Positions 44,511 to 53,884 are shown, counted from the stretch's first letter. The stretch: 64,000 nt of DNA from Mobiluncus curtisii subsp. curtisii ATCC 35241 (GCF_000146285.1 NZ_GL385912.1:1929251-1993250); one strand, 5' to 3'. Notes: a model not told the origin generated them from the sequence alone. Made by a program: numbers and translations.

Positions 44511-44999
44511 GTGTTTGATGATTTGCTGCAAGCTAATGCTCTATTCGCGAAAAATTTTCCCTACCGTGGGCTTCCCGGAGCTCCCGCGCATGGACTACTG
44601 ATTGTGACTTGTATGGATTCCCGACTTGATCCTCTTGAGATTTTCGGGCTCAACGTCGGTCAAGCCAAAGTTCTGCGCACTCCCGGCGGATTTTTGAGCC
44701 CCAATACCTTGGCGGGAGCCATCGCCGCAGTCCATAAACTTAATGTGGATCGAATTATGGTGCTAGAGCATACCCGTTGCACCATGGCTTCCATTGACGA
44801 GGCAGGATTTCAACGAGATGTAGTCGCACATGCAGGTCAACCCGTTGGGGATTTGGTGTTCGGGGCTGACCCAAACCAAGCTCAACATTTGCGCGATGAC
44901 GTAGAGACGCTACGCAATCACGCCCTGATTAAGGGGTTTGCCGAAGTCGGCGGGTTTATGTACGACGTAGAGACCGGACAAGTCACCCAAGCGTGTTGA
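44511..44999 (+). CDS. Beta-class carbonic anhydrase
   Basis: A 162-residue enzyme hydrating CO2. The zinc site is visible as Cys and Asp/Arg in TCMDSRLDP, His in LEHTRC and the second Cys in the same HTRC motif. The length matches small beta-carbonic anhydrases. The start is GTG without a Shine-Dalgarno. It lies alone between the spc promoter and the iron-transport genes. It could supply bicarbonate for carboxylations in anaerobic growth. Confidence 0.9.
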   Translation: MFDDLLQANALFAKNFPYRGLPGAPAHGLLIVTCMDSRLDPLEIFGLNVGQAKVLRTPGGFLSPNTLAGAIAAVHKLNVDRIMVLEHTRCTMASIDEAGFQRDVVAHAGQPVGDLVFGADPNQAQHLRDDVETLRNHALIKGFAEVGGFMYDVETGQVTQAC

Positions 45000-45018
45000 A
45001 TCACGACAGGCGCAGTCG

Positions 45019-45055
45019 GTAGCTCCGAAGACGATGCCCGCCTTTCGGAGACTAC
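45019..45055. terminator. Bidirectional hairpin between convergent genes
   Basis: Stem GTAG-CTCCGAA / TTCGGAG-ACTAC with one bulge (arms about 45019-45029 and 45044-45055), in the gap between the convergent carbonic anhydrase and ABC ATPase genes. Confidence 0.5.
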
Positions 45056-45137
45056 ACCTGCAAGACCTAGTCAACACCAAAACTACTCGCTAAACAGAAA
45101 TCCGATTTTTAGTTCATAAACAGTTTCATACAGCATA

Positions 45138-45914
45138 TTAGTTCATTGGTAATAACAGAAGCTGTACCCCGTGTTTGGTATCTATGCGCTGCACCTTTAC
45201 ACGGTACACGTCTTCAAGGATTTCCGAAATGAGTACATCTTCTGGTTTGCCCAGGGCAACAATTTTGCCTTTATTCAATACTGCAATTAATTCACAATAA
45301 ATCGCAGCTAGGTTTAAATCGTGCAGAACTACTATTGCTGAAAGATTGCGCTTCTTGACGATTTTTAGAATTTGATGCTGGAAATATATGTCCAGATGAT
45401 TGGTCGGCTCGTCAAGTAGCATAACCGAGGTAGATTGACAGAGCGCTCTCGCTAACTTGGCACGTTGATGTTCTCCTCCAGAAACTCTAGTTATTGGAAC
45501 ATCTGCCAATTCGCAAAGACCCAGCATTTCCATGCTTGAATTGGTGATTTCAGCATCTTGAGATGAATAGCCCTCAAACGCATTGTGGTACGTAGCTCTC
45601 CCTAATTCAACATATTCTCTAACGGTTAGAGGAAGAGCTGCCGTCTCCGACTGTACCACCACTGAAAGGAGCTTCGATAGTTGTCTGGTACTGATTTGAT
45701 TTAAATCCGTACCGTTAAAATTTATAGTACCTTTCTGTGGGATAATCGACTTATACAAACACTTTATGAGAGTCGATTTACCTGAACCGTTTGGTCCGAT
45801 AATTCCAAGCGTAATCCCCGTAGGGACCGTTAGCGATAAATCGTCAAGCAGCGGTTTACCGCTAACGGTCCCTTGGTACGAGAAGGTTATATTCCTGCAA
45901 TCGTAGGTGTTCAC
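45138..45914 (-). CDS. Iron-siderophore/heme-type ABC transporter ATPase
   Basis: A 258-residue FecE/BtuD-like ATPase with Walker A GPNGSGKST, signature VSGGEHQRAKLARAL and Walker B VMLLDEPTNHLD. It powers uptake through the neighbouring permease. It is the last gene of permease-binding protein-ATPase and overlaps the binding-protein gene by 4 bp. The operon starts beside an IdeR-like box, so an iron-chelate substrate is likely; cobalamin is the alternative. Confidence 0.9.
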   Translation of the reverse strand: MNTYDCRNITFSYQGTVSGKPLLDDLSLTVPTGITLGIIGPNGSGKSTLIKCLYKSIIPQKGTINFNGTDLNQISTRQLSKLLSVVVQSETAALPLTVREYVELGRATYHNAFEGYSSQDAEITNSSMEMLGLCELADVPITRVSGGEHQRAKLARALCQSTSVMLLDEPTNHLDIYFQHQILKIVKKRNLSAIVVLHDLNLAAIYCELIAVLNKGKIVALGKPEDVLISEILEDVYRVKVQRIDTKHGVQLLLLPMN

Positions 45915-46930
45915 TTGATTTTATTAATATTCTTGGCTAGTTCAAGCATTCCTGTAGCGATTTCAGGCGAGGGCCAAGTTTCACGATTCGCAATGCCGAT
46001 AATATTGTCATTCTTGACTGCAGTTAAGGTATCAGCCCCTGGCTCTTTGAGAAGTCGTGCTTTGTCCTGTTCAAAAGTTGAGCCTGTTCTGCCGTACTTT
46101 ATAATTATCACGTCGGGATTAGCCTGCAGAACAGCCTCCCAACTAACTTCTTCCAAGTAGGCTTCTTTATGGTCAGAGAAAATGTTCTTTAAACCTAATT
46201 CCCTCATAATCGCGCCCTCAATACCACCTTCGCCTACAGACATAACCGGGTACTGCTCAGAGAAATAGAACAAGAATGCGGCTGACTTACCACTATCTTT
46301 GATGGTATTTTTAGCTTCTTTATACTTGCTGTCGAATTCATGAACTGCTTTTTCTGACGCATCAGGGTTATTTAATATTTTACCAAGTTCCTGAATATCG
46401 TTTTCAACATCCGTTAGCTTTACTGGTGAAACATCACCTTTAACCAAATCCGGATTTTCTTCTTTGGCGTGCTGACATAATACGCTCGGTATGTACATCT
46501 GAATTCCCGCCGCAGCAAGCTTATCGGGATCGGCTTTACCGTACAAGTCACCGATAACTAAATCAACACCCTTTTCGATAATGCCCTCTGTTGAAGGGCT
46601 AGCTTCATCCCACAGTTCAGCGCCGTACTCGTCTGCTAACGGATTTTTTTCGCCCAGCTCTCCTGACCGCAGGACGAACTGACCTTTCTTGGCAACTTTC
46701 GCAGCAAATATTCCAGAAGCTACCCCGATGGACATTACTTTCGTGGGCTCTTTTTCAATTGTTACTTTCCTGCCACATGAATTAACCTCTAAGGGGTAAG
46801 AAACTGAATTGGTACTCTGATTATTTTCCCCTGATGCTGAAGACTCAGATTTGCTTGCATCTCCACAGGCACTTAGCGAAGCGAGCAGCGTAATAGCACC
46901 AACCAGTGCCCCTAGTGTTTTATATCTCAT
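45911..46930 (-). CDS. Siderophore/heme-type ABC transporter substrate-binding lipoprotein
   Basis: A 339-residue lipoprotein. Signal peptide with lipobox LSAC (Cys22), then a Ser-rich linker and a class III (FepB/BtuF-type) binding fold. The start ATG follows AAAGGA. Base composition is visibly more AT-rich than that of the ribosomal genes nearby. It captures the chelate at the cell surface and hands it to the permease. Confidence 0.88.
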   Translation of the reverse strand: MRYKTLGALVGAITLLASLSACGDASKSESSASGENNQSTNSVSYPLEVNSCGRKVTIEKEPTKVMSIGVASGIFAAKVAKKGQFVLRSGELGEKNPLADEYGAELWDEASPSTEGIIEKGVDLVIGDLYGKADPDKLAAAGIQMYIPSVLCQHAKEENPDLVKGDVSPVKLTDVENDIQELGKILNNPDASEKAVHEFDSKYKEAKNTIKDSGKSAAFLFYFSEQYPVMSVGEGGIEGAIMRELGLKNIFSDHKEAYLEEVSWEAVLQANPDVIIIKYGRTGSTFEQDKARLLKEPGADTLTAVKNDNIIGIANRETWPSPEIATGMLELAKNINKIK

Positions 46931-46949
46931 TGTTTTCCTTTCTGTATGT

Positions 46950-47963
46950 CTATGAGAATTTGTACTGTTTCCTGATTAAAAGCATGAGTAATGGCGTACC
47001 TGCCAATGCTGTAATTACGCCTATCGGTAATTCTCGAGGAGCAAATACGACCCGTCCTACTGCGTCAGCCCATATAAGAAGAAGCGCCCCCAGCGTTCCT
47101 GCGGTGGGAACTACACTGCGACTAGTAGCACCGACAAGATGCCGCGCGATATGCGGAACGACTAACCCTACGAATCCAATAGCTCCAGAGATTGCTACCA
47201 ACGATGCAACGCATCCCGCTATCACCGTTATCGTTACGTATCGCAAGGTTTGTGGATTGAATCCCAATGCTCTGGCTGTATCATCGCTCAGTGAAATTGC
47301 ATCAAGACGTGGACCTTGCGAAACGCATATAGCAATAGTAAGCAACGTGATGACAACAGGTATAGGTAACTGATTCCAACTCGCTAAGGCCAATGAACCT
47401 AGCATCCAGAACATTACCGCGTGAGCTGAAGCCTGCGAACCGTAGAAAAATACCACTAAATTTGTTAGCGCACTCATGAATAGACCTACGGCTATGCCAG
47501 CGAACACAACCCTCTCCGCGGTCAGAACGCCACCTACGGTAGTTAAAAGAAAGACAGCGCAAATTGAAATGAGCGCCCCAGCAAAGGCTCCCAGAGTTAA
47601 CCCGAATATTCCAACTGCCCCAAACACCATTACAGTTGCAGCCCCGGTTGATGCCCCAGAGGCAATTCCGAGCAAGTACGGATCAGCCAGGATATTTCTA
47701 ACCACTGATTGGATTACAGCTCCAGAAATCGAGAGCCCCATCCCCACCAAGCCAGCCAGAACTACCCGTGGTGCTCGTATATCCCAGACAATAACCAGGT
47801 CGCGTTGAGGAACACCCGCACAGTTTCCCGAGAGCTTACACAATATAACGTCGAGAGTAGCCGCGGGGCTAACAGAAGCCGGACCTACCCCTATGGCAAG
47901 AACGACAGAAACAATAGTCAGAGCTCCCAGAGTCGCAGTCCAAATTCTCGCACGCCTATTCAA
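46950..47963 (-). CDS. FecCD-family iron-chelate ABC permease
   Basis: A 337-residue permease with about nine to ten helices and the family motifs RAPRVVLAGLVGMGLSISGAV and the PELPIG-like ending (REPRELPIGVITALAG region). It is the first gene of the operon. The start is probably TTG 47963, with AGAAAG upstream; no better ATG or GTG is near. An IdeR-like box lies 16 bp upstream. Confidence 0.88.
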   Translation of the reverse strand: MNRRARIWTATLGALTIVSVVLAIGVGPASVSPAATLDVILCKLSGNCAGVPQRDLVIVWDIRAPRVVLAGLVGMGLSISGAVIQSVVRNILADPYLLGIASGASTGAATVMVFGAVGIFGLTLGAFAGALISICAVFLLTTVGGVLTAERVVFAGIAVGLFMSALTNLVVFFYGSQASAHAVMFWMLGSLALASWNQLPIPVVITLLTIAICVSQGPRLDAISLSDDTARALGFNPQTLRYVTITVIAGCVASLVAISGAIGFVGLVVPHIARHLVGATSRSVVPTAGTLGALLLIWADAVGRVVFAPRELPIGVITALAGTPLLMLLIRKQYKFS

Positions 47964-47978
47964 TGACTTAACTTTCTG

Positions 47979-47997
47979 TTAGGTTAGCCTACCCTTA
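47979..47997 (-). promoter_or_regulatory. DtxR/IdeR-type iron box before the FecCD operon
   Basis: TTAGGTTAGCCTACCCTTA matches the palindromic consensus TTAGGTTAGSCTAACCTAA at 17 of 19 positions. Its position, just upstream of the permease gene, is right for repression when iron is plentiful. Confidence 0.75.
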
Positions 47998-48162
47998 GGG
48001 TGTAGACTACCATGCCAACACTTACTTGAACAATTGCCCGAATCCACTTGCCATCTGCAGCTCCGCCCGAAATATACAGTTACAGTTCCTTCATGGGGTG
48101 GTGTTACTTCCCTTAATAAACAGGTGACAAAAATGCCCAATCAATATCTGCTATTCGTGAAC

Positions 48163-49908
48163 CTACGCAGAAGTAGGCGCTACAAACTCTCGATATGGTT
48201 CACAATGCTGAATTAATTCACTATGGGGACCAAAAGCAGCTAACTTACCTTCATGGAGAAAAGCCACACAGTCAGCTGATTTAATCGTGGAAAGACGATG
48301 GGCTATGGTTATCGTGGTGCGCCCTTCATAGATAAATCTGCTTGCCTCAATTAGTTCTTGCTCGAGTTTCGGATCAAGATTGGATACAGATTCATCAAAA
48401 ATAACAATAGACGAATTACGCAGGAACGCCTGAGCTAGACTGAGGCGCTGACGCTGACCCCCTGAAAGCGTTGCGCCTCGTTCTCCAATTACAGTGTCTA
48501 ATTGTTTGGGCAGATTCCGTATAGTGTCCATAATTTGGGCAATTTTAAGCGATTGCCATAGTTCATCCTCCGAAGCGCTGGGTTTAGCCATGAGCAAATT
48601 GTCGCGAATAGTACCTCTGAAAATGTAGGGGTGCTGCGGAACAAGCGTTACCAGCTGTCTCAGCTGCTTCAGAGGAATTGAATCTATTCTCTTGCCGTCA
48701 ATATAAATTTCTCCGGATTGTGGTTCATATAACCGAACGACCAACGCAGCTAATGTAGATTTTCCGGCACCCGTGCGCCCTACCAGCGCCACTGACGAGC
48801 CTGCGGGAATGAGCAAGCTGAAATCATTTATTACCTTAGCTTGATCGTATTGAAAGCATACATCTCTAAATTCCAAACTCAGCAAGCCGTCAGTAAATTC
48901 TGCCGTATTCCCATGATCATGGACCTGTCGAGGTTTATCAATTAGCTCAAAATATCGGCTGGTTGCCCCAGAAACTTCGCCGAGTTTGCGGAGCATCGAA
49001 GAGATGCTGAGAGCAGCAATACACGACGCACTTAGCAACATCATGGCTGGAGGGATAGAGGCGAGGTTAACTTTCCCAGAATGCATCAACCCCAGCAGCC
49101 ATGCCAAGGCACCAATAGTGGCAGCAGAAATCATTAGCTGGGATACCGCGATTTCTATACCAGACCGAATCAAGTAACTGCGCTTATGACGTTGGACTTC
49201 CAAAGTAGAGTCACGAATAGCATCTAACTGGAGATTAGCCAGACCGAGACTCATGATTTCGCGAGAACCTTGAATCATCTCCAAGCAGCGCCCTTTTTGA
49301 TTTGCAAGACTACGCCGAATGTTGTCTCCTTGCTTGGTCTGCAATGTTAAAGTGAGAATCGGAACCAGCAAAATCAAAGTAGTAACAACCAGCAAGATAA
49401 GACCTGACGGTCCCACGAGAATAATCATTGCAATGGTAAAGATTAAATTAGCCACATGTGTAGCCAGAAAATCAATCACAGTGTGGGCATAGAACCACTC
49501 GGTAATTTCTACATCTGACATAGCCGCGGCGGCAACGTCGCCAGTTTTTCTGTGACGTAGCCCTGCGGGACTAATACGGTTGATTGCATCAAACAAATCG
49601 ACGCGAAGATCTGCGATGATTTTGTAGCTATAGACATGAGCAAACCACATATCGAGCCACCAACTCAGTCCCACGGAGAGAACCAGCAACCCCAATGAAA
49701 TCAACATCCAGCAAGCCAGCTGATCGACTTCTCTAAGTATTAGAATGCGCGACACTAATGCAGCACTCATAACGTTGATTGCCGTAACGCAAATGCGATG
49801 AATTAATAACATAACAAAAATAAGCGCTTCATGTTTTTTGTAACGTGATAGCCCTGGCAGCAGTCGAAGAATTGGTCCGAATGCGTCTCTATACAAAATT
49901 TGTTTCAT
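48163..49908 (-). CDS. ABC transporter, fused membrane and ATPase domains (second half of a heterodimer)
   Basis: A 581-residue protein with six helices (residues 1-310) and an ATPase domain (about 340-581): Walker A VGRTGAGKST, signature LSGGQRQRLSLAQ and Walker B IVIFDESVSNLD. It overlaps its partner gene by 4 bp. The pair has the exporter fold but resembles IrtAB/YbtPQ systems, which import siderophores. The iron box before the first gene supports this reading (inference). A siderophore exporter is the alternative. Confidence 0.87.
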   Translation of the reverse strand: MKQILYRDAFGPILRLLPGLSRYKKHEALIFVMLLIHRICVTAINVMSAALVSRILILREVDQLACWMLISLGLLVLSVGLSWWLDMWFAHVYSYKIIADLRVDLFDAINRISPAGLRHRKTGDVAAAAMSDVEITEWFYAHTVIDFLATHVANLIFTIAMIILVGPSGLILLVVTTLILLVPILTLTLQTKQGDNIRRSLANQKGRCLEMIQGSREIMSLGLANLQLDAIRDSTLEVQRHKRSYLIRSGIEIAVSQLMISAATIGALAWLLGLMHSGKVNLASIPPAMMLLSASCIAALSISSMLRKLGEVSGATSRYFELIDKPRQVHDHGNTAEFTDGLLSLEFRDVCFQYDQAKVINDFSLLIPAGSSVALVGRTGAGKSTLAALVVRLYEPQSGEIYIDGKRIDSIPLKQLRQLVTLVPQHPYIFRGTIRDNLLMAKPSASEDELWQSLKIAQIMDTIRNLPKQLDTVIGERGATLSGGQRQRLSLAQAFLRNSSIVIFDESVSNLDPKLEQELIEASRFIYEGRTTITIAHRLSTIKSADCVAFLHEGKLAAFGPHSELIQHCEPYREFVAPTSA

Positions 49909-51647
49909 GATTGCACCAATTCTTCGGACGTAGCAACCAACATTGCGTAAGTGCCTCCTTGGTGCATGAGACTGTCATGATTACCGATTTCCACAATTTT
50001 TCCCGCAGAAAGAACTACGATTCTGTCTGCAGCGCGAACTGATTCCAAACGATGAGCAGACGAGATAATCGTCAACGAGCGACCTTTAGAGGCTAATTTA
50101 TTGCGATGATTATCAATGGCACGCCAAGTCAATCGTTCTGTCTCTGCATCGAGAGCCGAGGTTGCTTCATCCAGCAACAAAATAGGCGTTTCTCTAAGCA
50201 AAGCACGAGCAATTGCCACCCGTTGGCGCTGACCACCAGAAACACCGCTACCACGCTCATCCACTCTGAAGTCCAGCAAAGTGTCTATTGGGGCGATATC
50301 TTCCAAACCTAGCGACAGACACAAGGATTTAAGAAGCTCATCCGGGGCATTCGGCGCGCAGGCACGTAAATTGTCTGCGATGGTGCCATCAAAAATTACA
50401 GGCTCTTGTGGCACAAGCGTAATCAAAGAGCACCTATCGTCACGTGAAAGTGCTCGTAAATCAACTCCTCCTATGCGAATGTTCCCCCTGTTGGGATCGC
50501 CAAAGCGTAGCAACAGACCAAGCATTGTGGATTTTCCACAACCAGATTGCCCTACTAGTCCGAGGGTTTCGCCTTCCGGTATTTCCAAGTTAATGTCGCT
50601 GACTGCGTCTTGTAGCGCTGAAGAGTACCGATAGGAAACGTCATTAAATTGGATTTCTGTAGTGCGCGGTCGGTGCTCTTGGGGCAGACTGGAGTCATCA
50701 GGAGTCGGAGCCTTTAGTAAGCTAAGCGCCTTCTGCGCCGTTGAATAGCCATGGTAGCCGGCATGCCAATTGACGCTGAGATCTTGGAAAGGACGGAATA
50801 GTTCTACGCCTAAGAACATGCACCAGAACAGAGAGTCTACAGCTATGTTTCCTTGTGCTGCTTGGCGGACACCGAGCGCGAGAACCATCACCGGACCGCC
50901 ATACACAACCCAAGACGACAGCGCTGACTCAAGCAGCGAGATACGCATCTGCGAAAGAGTTGTTGACAAAAGCTGCTGACTGGTGAAAACGATTTTTTCA
51001 CGCCGTTCTTCGACCCCGTTAAAAAGTTGCAGCGTCGTCATGCCCTGCATGGCATCAACTACTTCCGCATTCATCTGGGAATATTGTTCCCAATGTCGGT
51101 ATCCCCGGCGGGTAAGCACCTTGTTCCACGCTTTTGGAAGAGTCGGTGTCAGGACTACCACAATTGCACCGATGAATGCCACAAGTGAATCCAGCTGAAA
51201 CAGCAAAATGAGCACTGTAATCGCTGTCACCACAGTGACAGCGATTTGGGGAATATACCTGCCATAGTAATCTTCGAGAAGTTCAACACCGTCCGTGACT
51301 AATGCTTCAGCTTCTCCAGTGCGCTTGGATGATAAGCCAAAAGGTCCAATGTTATTCAAGTGTTGGAGCAGCTTGAGCCTGACATCTATTTTGACGGTCT
51401 TGCCAATCAAACTTACAAGAAGTTCCTTGCCCAGCGCAATCGCAGGGCGCACCAGTAGCAGTACTGCAAGAACACCCAGCAACACGACCAGATGTGAATA
51501 CTCACCAGAATAAAGGGTGGCAAAAATTCTTGACATAACCCAGGCAAGGCTAAGAGTCACTGCTGAGTGAAGTAACCCGAAAAGAGACGCGGCACACATA
51601 GGAATCCATCCTGCACGTCCCAATTTGAGAATCTCACCGTTAGGCAT
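49905..51647 (-). CDS. ABC transporter, fused membrane and ATPase domains (first half of a heterodimer)
   Basis: A 580-residue protein, six helices then an ATPase domain with Walker A VGQSGCGKST, signature VSGGQRQRVAIARAL and Walker B ILLLDEATSALD. ATG 51647 follows GGGAG. It is the first gene of the two-gene operon, preceded by a near-perfect IdeR box. Without that box it might be taken for a CydD-type thiol exporter; iron control argues for siderophore traffic. Confidence 0.87.
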   Translation of the reverse strand: MPNGEILKLGRAGWIPMCAASLFGLLHSAVTLSLAWVMSRIFATLYSGEYSHLVVLLGVLAVLLLVRPAIALGKELLVSLIGKTVKIDVRLKLLQHLNNIGPFGLSSKRTGEAEALVTDGVELLEDYYGRYIPQIAVTVVTAITVLILLFQLDSLVAFIGAIVVVLTPTLPKAWNKVLTRRGYRHWEQYSQMNAEVVDAMQGMTTLQLFNGVEERREKIVFTSQQLLSTTLSQMRISLLESALSSWVVYGGPVMVLALGVRQAAQGNIAVDSLFWCMFLGVELFRPFQDLSVNWHAGYHGYSTAQKALSLLKAPTPDDSSLPQEHRPRTTEIQFNDVSYRYSSALQDAVSDINLEIPEGETLGLVGQSGCGKSTMLGLLLRFGDPNRGNIRIGGVDLRALSRDDRCSLITLVPQEPVIFDGTIADNLRACAPNAPDELLKSLCLSLGLEDIAPIDTLLDFRVDERGSGVSGGQRQRVAIARALLRETPILLLDEATSALDAETERLTWRAIDNHRNKLASKGRSLTIISSAHRLESVRAADRIVVLSAGKIVEIGNHDSLMHQGGTYAMLVATSEELVQS

Positions 51648-52001
51648 ACATCTCCCTCATCTCTGTTGTCGCACGCACCTTAAATCCGCTAGCTTACTTA
51701 GGTTAGCCTAACATAACAAATAAAGCGATTGGAGTCTCTTGTGTAAGGGGCAATTTCTGGCGCTGCCAAGCCAATTTCAATAGGTTGAATGAATATGCCA
51801 ACAGTCAACAAGGACCGATAGAAGGCAAGAAAATATTGGGTATCCATGTGAAAAACAAATTCAGTGGTCGTGCACCTTTTTAAAATTCTCCTGTATAAGG
51901 AATGCACTAGACGTACAAAGCCATCCCCTAAACGGTAGCGCTATGCGAACCGTTCCTGATAAATTTGACCTGGTGTTTTTACTTATTTTGTAGGAGGAAG
52001 T
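51648..52001. other. 354-bp gene-free region with the iron box
   Basis: It holds the IdeR-like box (51698-51716) that serves the minus-strand ABC pair and, on the plus side, a possible extended -10 TGTATAAG (51892-51899) about 100 bp before the DUF4190-like gene. Short frames in between lack ribosome-binding sites. Confidence 0.5.
51698..51716 (-). promoter_or_regulatory. DtxR/IdeR-type iron box before the ABC pair
   Basis: TTAGGTTAGCCTAACATAA matches the DtxR/IdeR consensus at 18 of 19 positions. It lies 50 bp before the ABC gene start, so a Fe(II)-loaded repressor would block transcription. Confidence 0.85.
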
Positions 52002-52463
52002 ATGTCCAATCCTTATCAGTCCCCACCAGGCAATCCCGGTCAGGTTCCCGGTTTTCAACCCGGTCAGCCGATGGGGCAGCAACCGATGCCTGGACAACCT
52101 CTGGGGCAGCCAACGGGACAGCCCATGCCCGGTCAATTAGCCCGCCCTTATGAGCATCCCCAAGAACAGACCGTGATGGTACTGGCTATTATCGGCATAT
52201 TCTTTTGGGTTACTTCGCCTATCGCTTGGTATCTGGGCAGCAAGGCGAAAAAAGAGATGTTAGAACAGAATATGGAGCCAACCTCTAGACTAAAAGTGTG
52301 GACACTTGTCGCGATGGTGCTCACAATTATAGGAATCGTTAGCTTTGCTATCTCAATGTCCATGATAATCGTAGGAGGGATGGCGTTCATGGTAATGGCT
52401 AACGATACGAACGATATGAGCGATATGAGCGCGGGACTAATGCCCCTCTTCAGTGCAATCTAA
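52002..52463 (+). CDS. Small DUF4190-like membrane protein
   Basis: A 153-residue protein. The first 55 residues are Gln/Pro/Gly-rich with repeated GQP units (probably cytosolic and disordered); two or three hydrophobic helices follow, the DUF4190-type layout common in actinobacteria. It has a strong AGGAGG ribosome-binding site and its own terminator. Function unknown. Confidence 0.78.
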   Translation: MSNPYQSPPGNPGQVPGFQPGQPMGQQPMPGQPLGQPTGQPMPGQLARPYEHPQEQTVMVLAIIGIFFWVTSPIAWYLGSKAKKEMLEQNMEPTSRLKVWTLVAMVLTIIGIVSFAISMSMIIVGGMAFMVMANDTNDMSDMSAGLMPLFSAI

Positions 52464-52490
52464 AACTGCCCAATTTCATAACTAATCCTT

Positions 52491-52535
52491 TTGGTGGGAC
52501 CTTACCTGCGGGTGAGGTCCCACCAAGTGTTTTTA
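52491..52535 (+). terminator. Rho-independent terminator after the DUF4190-like gene
   Basis: A 12-bp perfect stem (52491-52502 with 52515-52526), then GTGTTTTT. Confidence 0.88.
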
Positions 52536-52611
52536 AAGTCTTTCTCGGCGATATTAATGCAGCCAGTATCGTATCGTGACAACGAACTCACCGGAACTGG
52601 CTCCGCCGGGT

Positions 52612-53757
52612 CTAACCACGCGCTCCAATGAGGTCCAAAGCCGCGTGCAGCACTTCGGGGGTAGTCGCCAGGTTCAAACGGAAAGCTTTTTCAAAGCCCG
52701 TACCCAAATCCGCACCGTCGTTAACAATTAGACCGCGCTCCTGCAGAGTCCGGGCGGGACAATCTCCGAGAATTCCATCGGTTTCCCACCAGGACAGATA
52801 AGTTGCCTCCGGGAGAAACACCCGGAAGTGCTCGCCGTGATTGGTCAGCCAGTTGCGGACAAGTTCCCGATTCTCAACAATCTGAGCCTTGACTTCCCCC
52901 AGCCAATTGCGACAGTCACGGAAAGCGCTAATCGTAGCCAGCATTCCCCACGGGGTCGCGCCCGAGGCAAAGACCTGCAGTGGGGTACGTAAACGTTTCC
53001 GCAGCGATTCATCAGGAATGATCCATTGTGCGCAGTGCAAACCAGGGATGTTCCACCCTTTTGAGGCGGCGGATGCAGTCACAGTTCGGGAGGCTGCCAA
53101 ATCGGAATAATTGGCAAAAGGATGAAGCTTCCCGTCCAAGACCAGCGGAGAATGAATCTCATCCGAGAACACTAAAACGTGGGGATTTCGTTCCAAGATA
53201 GCGCACAACCCGGACATTTCGTCAGAGTTGACACATTTCCCCACGGGATTCCACGGATTACACAGGACCAGCAGCCCGCCGCTTTCCGCCGTAGCGAAAG
53301 CCTGCGATATACCCTCCAAATTCAGCTGGTATTTACCTGTAGCCGCATCATAGATAGACGCAACTTGGATAACTTCGTGACCCTGATCCTGGGGCAAAGT
53401 CAGAAATGGCATGTATGCCGGGGTCGGCACGACTACCGGAGCCTGGGGAGGAAGGATGCTCACCACGGCTTGCAGCACTGACAAAACATCGGCTGCCACA
53501 CCGACCGCATCGGGCTGAATAGTCCAGCCAAACTCATCCGCATAGAACTCGCGCAATGCCTGACCAACCTGCTGAGAAAGACCTACCGGAGGATAACCGG
53601 TAACCGTGTCATCAAGGGCAGACTGCAAAGTTGCTCGAACTCCTGGGGCAATCCCAAAGTCCATTTCCGCGACCCACATCCCTAAGGCTCCAGGATGGGC
53701 GCTCCATTTCAGGCTGCGCGAATTTTTCAAATCAGTTAAAGACGGTAATGCTATCAC
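52612..53757 (-). CDS. MalY/PatB-type PLP C-S lyase/aminotransferase
   Basis: A 381-residue fold-type I PLP enzyme with cofactor Lys233 (SKGWNIPGL), Asp199 (FSDEIHSPL) and CNPWNPVG. These are the hallmarks of the MalY/PatB group, which cleave cystathionine or cysteine conjugates to a thiol, pyruvate and ammonia. The start is GTG 53757; no Shine-Dalgarno is visible, but TAGAAT ends 6 nt before it. It is the last gene of the block separating the S10 and spc operons. Confidence 0.88.
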   Translation of the reverse strand: MIALPSLTDLKNSRSLKWSAHPGALGMWVAEMDFGIAPGVRATLQSALDDTVTGYPPVGLSQQVGQALREFYADEFGWTIQPDAVGVAADVLSVLQAVVSILPPQAPVVVPTPAYMPFLTLPQDQGHEVIQVASIYDAATGKYQLNLEGISQAFATAESGGLLVLCNPWNPVGKCVNSDEMSGLCAILERNPHVLVFSDEIHSPLVLDGKLHPFANYSDLAASRTVTASAASKGWNIPGLHCAQWIIPDESLRKRLRTPLQVFASGATPWGMLATISAFRDCRNWLGEVKAQIVENRELVRNWLTNHGEHFRVFLPEATYLSWWETDGILGDCPARTLQERGLIVNDGADLGTGFEKAFRLNLATTPEVLHAALDLIGARG

Positions 53758-53763
53758 GTCTTT

Positions 53764-53769
53764 ATTCTA
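53764..53769 (-). promoter_or_regulatory. -10 element of the MalY-like gene, leaderless arrangement
   Basis: TAGAAT on the minus strand, six bases (AAAGAC), then the GTG start. No Shine-Dalgarno and no clear -35. Confidence 0.45.
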
Positions 53770-53837
53770 AGCGGACGAGACCTGCGAGACGATGACTTGC
53801 ATCACAATCTCAACTCCTAGGCAGACCACTGCGGCGT

Positions 53838-53884
53838 AAATAAGGACGCAGCCCAGACACATAATGTATCCGGGCCGCGTCCTT
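53838..53884 (-). terminator. Terminator of the S10 operon after rpsQ
   Basis: Long stem AAGGACGC/GCGTCCTT with an inner GCCC/GGGC pair (arms 53842-53854 and 53872-53884), about 55 bp after rpsQ, followed by ATTT. It shows that the S10 transcript ends before the inserted block. Confidence 0.75.

Noticed and set aside
51698-51907. 69-residue frame upstream of the ABC pair
   Set aside because: It ends inside the IdeR box and has no ribosome-binding site, so it is probably not expressed.
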